This document shows, one piece after another, positions 58,270-64,000 of a DNA stretch of 64,000 nucleotides; within the stretch, counting starts at the first letter, position 1, and each line of letters starts with the position of its first letter. This stretch comes from Lotus japonicus (lineage: Eukaryota; Streptophyta; Magnoliopsida; Fabales; Fabaceae), in assembly GCF_012489685.1 (NCBI RefSeq), contig NC_080043.1, forward strand, positions 66,085,920 through 66,149,919, read 5' to 3'. The notes under the pieces were generated by a model that was not told the DNA's origin, did no database searches, and saw only the letters and a list, made by a program, of their open reading frames with translations. A program made the position numbers and the translations under genes.

Positions 58270-58700
58270 TCAACACCGCCCCTTGTCAGCATCTACTCGA
58301 TCTCCTAGTTACAAGGTCCAAGACCCAAATACACACAAGTCCAGTCCTAAATATCTCCTCTCTATAAAGCATCCATTTCCTTCCTCCATATATAGAACCA
58401 ACATGTTTTTTCAAGCCCTTAAATCTAGTGAATATAATGCTTCCTTGAGTATTGAATTCGATGCTTTAATCCAAAGGCACATGGGACTTGATACCCCAAC
58501 CACTAGAAACAAATATTATCGCATGAGTATGTGTTTACAGAATTATGCGAAAATCCATTGGTGATCAAGGCTAGATTAGTAGTCAAAGGTTTTCATAAAA
58601 AATCGGGAAAAGATTACACGCAAAAATTCTGTCTTATTATCAAACAAACTATGATAATGATACTTGTTCAGCACTGGAGATCTACTAGATCTAAGAGAAT
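58270..58700 (+). pseudogene. Degenerate Ty1/copia fragment (integrase end to RT start)
   Basis: Reads approximately as a copia region: FFQALKSSEYNASLSIEFDAL (the ALK...W/EFDAL block before RT), then after a stop KARLVVKGFHKKSGKDYTQ, the start of copia reverse transcriptase. Stops and frameshifts interrupt it. The solo LTR with its CTAAC duplication lies immediately upstream. Confidence 0.65.
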
Positions 58701-59273
58701 ATTCAAGCAAACCCTAGCAGAACACAAATAAGGAAAGTTGATGACATAAATGTATACTATATCGTTAATGAGTAAAAAGCTAGTGAATACAATGAATGAC
58801 CCCTTTTATAGTGAGTGGATCCATGGTCTTGTGAGATTTGGGGAATTTGGTCACACATCCGAGGCACAATTCATAATCCAAATAAGTAAAATAAGCTCAA
58901 ATCCAGCACCTGGGCGGGCGACTCTCTCTGCCCGAGTAAGACCGTCCTACACACTCTAGTATATGCAGATGACATGACATTGTCATAACGAGACACTCAT
59001 TTGTCAAATTCAATGTATGGATTGCAAACCTTTCATACACATTATCAATTTAAGATTTGGTGATTAAATGATCTCATACTTAGCTTTTGAAGAAGGAAGA
59101 AAATGCCTAGCTGGTTATTAGTATAATAACAACCACCTAAAGTTTCAAGGAGACTAGACAATCACAAATTACATCACTTTTCTAACCAGATTTACAAATT
59201 AAACAACGTTAGGTGCAAGTATGGTTGAACCTCACCAGTCATGCTCTATGTTCTTCAAGTGGCTATATTTGTA

Positions 59274-59583
59274 CTTCCTTTATTTCAGAAAGATTGTTGT
59301 TTTAGACCTTCTTTCAATATTCCAAAATGTTTGTTGTTTCAAAAAGTCAATGCATTTTTTGCTAATTTTTTTCACCTACACCATTATTTAATAAATTTTC
59401 TCTCACTTATCACCTCTCATATCAACCAACTACAATTCTTCTCAATCAAAGTATAATTTAATTGTTGCACATATTACTAATAAAATTAAATATGGGTATT
59501 ATAGTAATATTATACTATCAATAGTTGTCATCTTAATTTTTGTGCTACAACTTTAAACAACAATCTTTGTGGAACAGAGGGAG
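59274..59583. mobile_element. Stowaway-like MITE, 310 bp
   Basis: Left end CTTCCTTTATTTCAGAAAG; right end ACAGAGGGAG before TA. TA lies on both sides (59272-59273 and 59584-59585). The interior matches 17762-18056. Confidence 0.82.
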
Positions 59584-59990
59584 TAATTACTTTTCAGCCA
59601 CTCAAGAAAAGGATTGAGATCGACTACTGATTTAACAGTCTATATACAATCCCATCCATAGAAAAATGTTTGGGTCTCAGACGAGGTTTGAGTGAGGTGG
59701 GCCCGTGAAGGTGGGGAACTTGGGTGGCGGCGACAGTGGTGAAAGTTGAGTGGTGGCTAGGAAGAAGAGAGGGGAGCGGAAGATGAATAGGAAGAAGAAG
59801 TGGGGAGAGAATTTTGAAGAACTAAAACTGATTTAAAAATTACACATGTGTACCTATATCTGATTAAGAATGTCATGTGAACCGGTGATTAAGTAAAAAT
59901 ATATTAAAAATGTTTTATGAGGACATGGACACTATTTTAAATCAAACATAATCTTTGAAGAACAACAATGTAGGTTAAAAAAAAAAGTGA

Positions 59991-60308
59991 GCTGCTGAGA
60001 TGCTGAATGCAGCTGGCAAATACATTCAGCATTTGCAGGCTCAAGTTCAGATGCTTCAACTTATGAACACACTCCAAGAAGAAGAGGAGGTAGCACTAGC
60101 ACCTTCAATTGATGAAGATCTTCAGGCATTGTTTGTCTCACCCTTGATTCAAGAGTAGATGTACTTGGAGGAGAAGTGCTTTGTTCCAAAAGACTTTGTT
60201 ACCACTTTAACAAATCTTGATAACCTTCAATCAAGTCCTTCCATCCTTCAAGATCTTAATCAGTTGATTGGGACTTGTCACAATAAGAAGAAAGCAAAGC
60301 AAGAGTAA
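59991..60308 (+). pseudogene. bHLH transcription factor fragment, broken
   Basis: A continuous frame begins mid-domain with AEMLNAAGKYIQHLQAQVQML, which matches helix 2 of a plant bHLH domain (normally ...LQEAAKYVKFLQAQV). The basic region and helix 1 are missing. An in-frame TAG lies at 60156-60158, and the frame then runs to a TAA at 60306-60308 after a lysine-rich KKKAKQE end. An A-rich run directly precedes the fragment and it continues into 3'-UTR-like sequence, so a truncated retrocopy or a decayed gene are both possible. Nearest Arabidopsis types by eye are small bHLH proteins such as the bHLH52/53 group, with low certainty. Confidence 0.65.
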
Positions 60309-60591
60309 TTAAACTGCCCCTGATCTGTTGTAGTGTTGTTGTTAGCCCAATTTTTTAGCATTTTTTCTTCGATTATGTAATTTTTTTTTTAAAGATTCCA
60401 TTATGTAATTGCCATCTTCTAATTGGCATTAGATTCAATATCATTTGTTTCAAAAAAAAAAATCAATTTCATTAATTTTTCAAAAAAAAACAAAAAACAA
60501 AAAAGTGAATTTTTTAAAAATCATTTAAAATTCATGTGTATAAGTTAAAGATCAAAATCATATTAACCCTAAAATTTTTGTGTTGTTATGG

Positions 60592-61128
60592 ATGAGAGTT
60601 GTGTTGAAGAGGCGCATAGAGTCAAAACTGCTTCTAAGGAGTTCTTTCAGGATAAATTTCAGGATCAGTATGGGGGTAGGCGGCCTACGTTGGATGGTGT
60701 GATTTTAAAATGATCTTTGATGCTGATAATAGAGAGCTTTGTGCGTCGGTGGACATGGTTGAACTTAGAGAGGTTGTTTGGGTCGGATGGGTTTAACTTC
60801 AGGTTCATTAAGGAGTTTTGGAAACTTTTGAAAACGGACACCCTGGGTGATGTGCGGGATTTCTTTCGATATGGGTCTTAGCCTTGGGGGAGTATCACTT
60901 CCTTTATTGTGTTGATTCCAAAGGTGGCGGCGTTGCAAGGAATAAATGAGTTTTGGCCAATATCTCTAATTGGTTGCTTGTTTAAAATTGTGTCTAAGAT
61001 TTTTGCTCGCCGGCTTAAAAGGGTGTTGCCTAAGGTGATTGATGAGGCACATTCAGTGTGTATGGGAGACCGGAGTATGCTGAATGGAGTGGTGGTGGCT
61101 AATGAGATTGTCCATGTAGCAAAGGTTC
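60592..61128 (+). pseudogene. LINE (L1-type) ORF2 reverse-transcriptase fragment
   Basis: Degenerate but recognisable: GFNFRFIKEFW, then after a stop ITSFIVLIPKVAAL...INEFWPISLIGCLFKIVSKIFARRLKRVLP, the conserved RT block of plant L1 elements, then a block like the usual GR.ILD.V..ANE. It ends abruptly at about 61128 where copia sequence begins. Confidence 0.78.
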
Positions 61129-61149
61129 AACGCAAACCCTCAATCCTTT

Positions 61150-62599
61150 TGAAGGCAAGAAGACTTTGGAAAACATGTGGTTTACAGGTTGAAGCAAGAG
61201 AGTAATTCTACATCTCCGAGGTATAAAGTCAGATTGGTGGTGAAAGGGTTCAGACAGAGAAAAGGTGTTGATTTCAATGAGATTTTTTCTCATGTGGTGA
61301 AGATGTCATCCATTAGAACCGTGTTGAGTTTGGCTGCACTCTTGATTTGGAGGTAGAGCAAATGGATGTAAAAATTGCTTTCCTTCATGGTGATTTGGAG
61401 GATGAGATTTACATGAAGCAACCTGATGGTTTTCTTGTTGAAGGCAAGGAAGACTATGTTGGCAAATTGAGGAAGAGCCTATATGGCTTGAAGCAGGCTC
61501 CGCGTCAGTGGTACAAGAAGTTTGAGTCTGTTATTGGTGAGCAAGGCTACAAGAAGACTACTTTTGATCACTGTGTCTTTATTAAAAAGTTTCCTGATGA
61601 TGATTTCATTATCCTGTTATTATATGTTGTTGATATGCTTGTTGTTGGGAAAAATATTTCCATGTTTGACAGGTTAAAGAAGCAATTGGGCGAGTCATTT
61701 GCCATGAAAGACATCGGAGCTGCTAGCAGATTCTTGGTATAAGAATCATGCGTGATAGGAAAGAGAAGAAACTTTGGCTGTCACATGAACACTATGTTAA
61801 AAGGGTGCTACAGAGGTTCCATATGCAAAAGGCTAAGGTGGTAAGCACTCCTCTTGCTCCTCATTTCGAATTGAGTGCTAAACAAAGACCTTCAAATGAA
61901 GCTGAAAAATCATATATGCAAAGGGTTCCTTATGCATCTGTTGTGGGTAGTTTGATGTATGCAATGGTGTGCACAAGACCAGATATTGCGCACGTTGTTG
62001 GTACAGTTAGTAGATTTTTGTCTAATCCAGGTAGAGAGCATTGGAATGCTGTGAAATGGATTTTGAGGTATCTTTATGGTACTAGTAGTTTGAGGCTTTG
62101 TTTTGGAGGTGATAAGTCTACTCTTGTGGGCTATACTGATTCTGATATGGCTGGAGACATTGATTCCAGAAAGTTCACTTCAGGCTACTTGATTAAGTTT
62201 GCAGGGGGAGCTGTGGCATGGAAATATAGATTGCAGAGGTTTGTTGCATTGTCCACTACTGAGGCAAAGTTCATTGCCATTGCAGAAGCATGCAAGGAAT
62301 TGATTTGGTTGAAGAAATTATTGCAGGAGCTTGGTTTTGTGCAGGTCAAATACTTGTTGTTTTGTGATAGTCAAAGTGCGATTCATTTTGGTAAAGATCC
62401 AACTTTTAATTCTAGATCCAAACACATTGATGTGAGGTATCATTGGATACACGATGCTTTGGGTGTTTGGTTGTTTGAATTGGCCAAGATTCATACAGAT
62501 GATTATATTGCTGATATGATGACAGATGCATTACCAAGAGGCAAGTTTGAAACTTTCCGTATGATCACCTGTTTGGTGGTCCTCTCCACACAGTTGTGA
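61150..62599 (+). pseudogene. Ty1/copia RT-RNase H segment, frameshifted
   Basis: 61150-61742 encodes copia RT: YKVRLVVKGFRQRKGVDF, LEVEQMDVKIAFLHGDL, LRKSLYGLKQAPRQWY. The catalytic YVDDM block reads YVVDM, so one of the two key aspartates is lost. A frameshift near 61742 moves the frame to 61748-62599, which holds the connection region (YASVVGSLMYAMVCTRPDI) and RNase H (GYTDSDMAGD, ALSTTEAKFIA, DSQSAIH) and ends at a TGA beside the polypurine tract. Gag, protease and integrase are absent, so this is the 3' half of an element. Confidence 0.9.
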
Positions 62600-62609
62600 G
62601 GGGGAGATT

Positions 62610-63340
62610 TGTTGGGTCTTGGGCACTCTTCCTATGTGGAGAAAGACCCAAATATGTAAACCCACTTTGTCTCACTTAAACAAGTGGAGAGGGGTTATCT
62701 AGGGTTGAAGAGAGAGGCTTGATTTGGGAAGAGAAGAAAAGAGATAAGAGAGAGGAATGAAAGAAAACGGATTTCTGCTAGAACTCAGAGCAGCTGCACT
62801 AAATTCGCGATTTCTCCTTCGTTCATTGTCGGATTGGGCTGAAATTTTGTCAGAAGGTTCGTGACTCGTGGTACTTCAATTTGGAAGGTTGGATCGGCGA
62901 GAACCTGCCTATAGTGGGACAAAGAGGCCTTGAAAAGTGGCAGTGTTGTTTCAAAAATCTGATTTTTCTTGGTTCTCTACTTTTTGGTTTTGTGCTTTGT
63001 TGTTTGGCCAATTGTTGAGCACTATTTGTGCTATATTTTGAGACTCTCTTGTACCCTTATTTGATCATAGTGAGATTACTGGCTTGGTCTCGTGGTTGTT
63101 TTACTTTTCACATTTAGAATGTATTAAAAATATTTGGTGTCCTTTTGATTGTGATATAGTTGCTGCATCATTTGTTATTGCTCCTCATATATTCAACAAG
63201 TTAAGGAAATTGATTATCCGTTGTTTATTGCTATGTTTGAGTTATCATTGTTACTTGTGCTGAATTTCCCTGGGCAAAGATTTTCTTCTAAGCTAGAGAA
63301 AGATTCAAGCTTTGATTAAGCAACCCCGTTGGAGATCCTT
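62610..63340 (+). repeat. Copia 3' LTR (right end not resolved)
   Basis: A GAGGGGGAGATT polypurine tract is followed by TGTTGGGTCTTGGGC, a typical copia LTR start. The sequence continues as LTR through about 63.3 kb, but no CCAACA-type end was identified, so 63340 is approximate. Confidence 0.7.
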
Positions 63341-63413
63341 TTAGCGTTTATATTATTTTCCTTATTTGGACTAGTGTAGTTTCAGATATGCTCATTACAA
63401 GATGCACCATCTG

Positions 63414-63545
63414 GGGGAAGGGTAGCTCACTTGGTGAGCTAAGGGAATGAAGGAATTTGCAGGGTGAAGGGTCAGGGTTCAAATCCTGGCGAAGGAACTA
63501 ATTTACTAACAATTACTAACAACTAGCATTGGCCTATAAAAAAAA
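63414..63545 (+). mobile_element. tRNA-derived SINE, full length (132 bp)
   Basis: The body has an A box (TAGCTCACTTGGTGAGC) and a B box (GGTTCAAATCC) about 45 nt apart, a short 3' unit and an A-rich tail. It is flanked by a perfect 17-bp duplication ACAAGATGCACCATCTG (63397-63413 and 63546-63562). All parts of a SINE are present. Confidence 0.92.
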
Positions 63546-63851
63546 ACAAGATGCACCATCTGAACACACAAATCATCAGACAGAACAACAGACCATTGAT
63601 TGCACTTCAATTTGGACTAGCTATAGATCAATTCAGGTCCTGCCTTCACCATAACACTTGTACATATTTCTTCTAGCTTTCCAAAGACACATTGTTTGTT
63701 TCAATTGGATCACTTTATATCAAGATATGCCCCTTCAGACTGAAAATGGTATAGAACCCATAATCTTCAGACACAGACATCAGATGCAAGCTTCTAGATA
63801 CATTTTAATCCAGATAGACTTTGATCAAATTTTGACTCCCACATGGAAGTT

Positions 63852-64000
63852 TTAGATATTACTTTTATCTATCCAACCATGATCTATGTTATCAACATCT
63901 AGCCCTGAATTTCCAGTCATTTGAGCAGCACCCTTTATAGCTAAGGGAATATCATTGGCTCTTTTACTCTCTATTTCTTCTTTGTGTTTCCCCCAAAGAA
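63852..64000 (-). CDS. Second WAT1-related gene, last exon only (cut by window edge)
   Basis: The minus strand encodes LWGKHKEEIESKRANDIPLAI and a short tail, stopping at TAA 63852-63854. It is clearly homologous to the last exon of the gene at 13004-16440 (LWGKHKEEIADDIPLAIKG), with a three-to-four-residue insertion and diverged tail. Same orientation as the first gene, so the two form a tandem pair split by transposons. The WAT1 transporter role is inferred from the shared exon. Whether the rest is intact cannot be seen. Confidence 0.88.
   Translation of the reverse strand, partial: LWGKHKEEIESKRANDIPLAIKGAAQMTGNSGLDVDNIDHGWIDKSNI

Overview
The window is nuclear DNA of a flowering plant. 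It has multi-exon genes with GT-AG introns, plant-specific families (phytocystatin, WAT1/nodulin-21-like transporter, MAP65) and a dense mix of plant transposons. The low-GC background and gene content fit a eudicot. A legume is plausible, but the sequence alone does not prove the family.

Layout. 1-666 (minus): 5' part of a secreted phytocystatin, cut by the window edge. 867-2107: a tiny retroposon scar and a complete non-autonomous Mutator-like element (MULE). 4646-11410 (plus): an 11-exon MAP65/PRC1/Ase1 microtubule-bundling protein gene, 566 aa. 13004-16440 (minus): a 7-exon WAT1-related EamA transporter gene, 381 aa. 16.9-26.4 kb: a transposon-rich tract with five MITEs, LTR-element remnants, a putative solo LTR, a non-autonomous Helitron with both ends, and an element with palindromic subterminal repeats. 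26.49-43.02 kb: a LINE-mobilised retroposon split by a very young Ty3/gypsy chromovirus-type element with 4.1 kb LTRs. The gypsy element contains a 100-N gap and an apparent assembly duplication. 43.6-47.8 kb: an inverted-repeat composite holding a second MULE and an antisense RRM-protein retroposon. 48.77-58.18 kb: a solo LTR with intact target-site duplication, invaded by an 8.1 kb Tat-like gypsy derivative. That derivative keeps gag-protease on the minus strand, lacks RT/RNase H/integrase, and carries an antisense ORF plus a separate small ORF cassette on the plus strand. 58.2-63.6 kb: copia and LINE debris, a MITE, a bHLH pseudogene fragment, and a full SINE. 63852-64000 (minus): the last exon of a second WAT1-related gene.

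Reading the region as a whole: two WAT1-related paralogues in the same orientation flank about 47 kb of nested transposons, so an ancestral tandem pair was probably pushed apart by insertion. At least ten insertions have readable target-site duplications, so their relative order can be reconstructed. The host genes show no functional link to one another. No CRISPR array, rRNA gene or credible functional tRNA gene is present.
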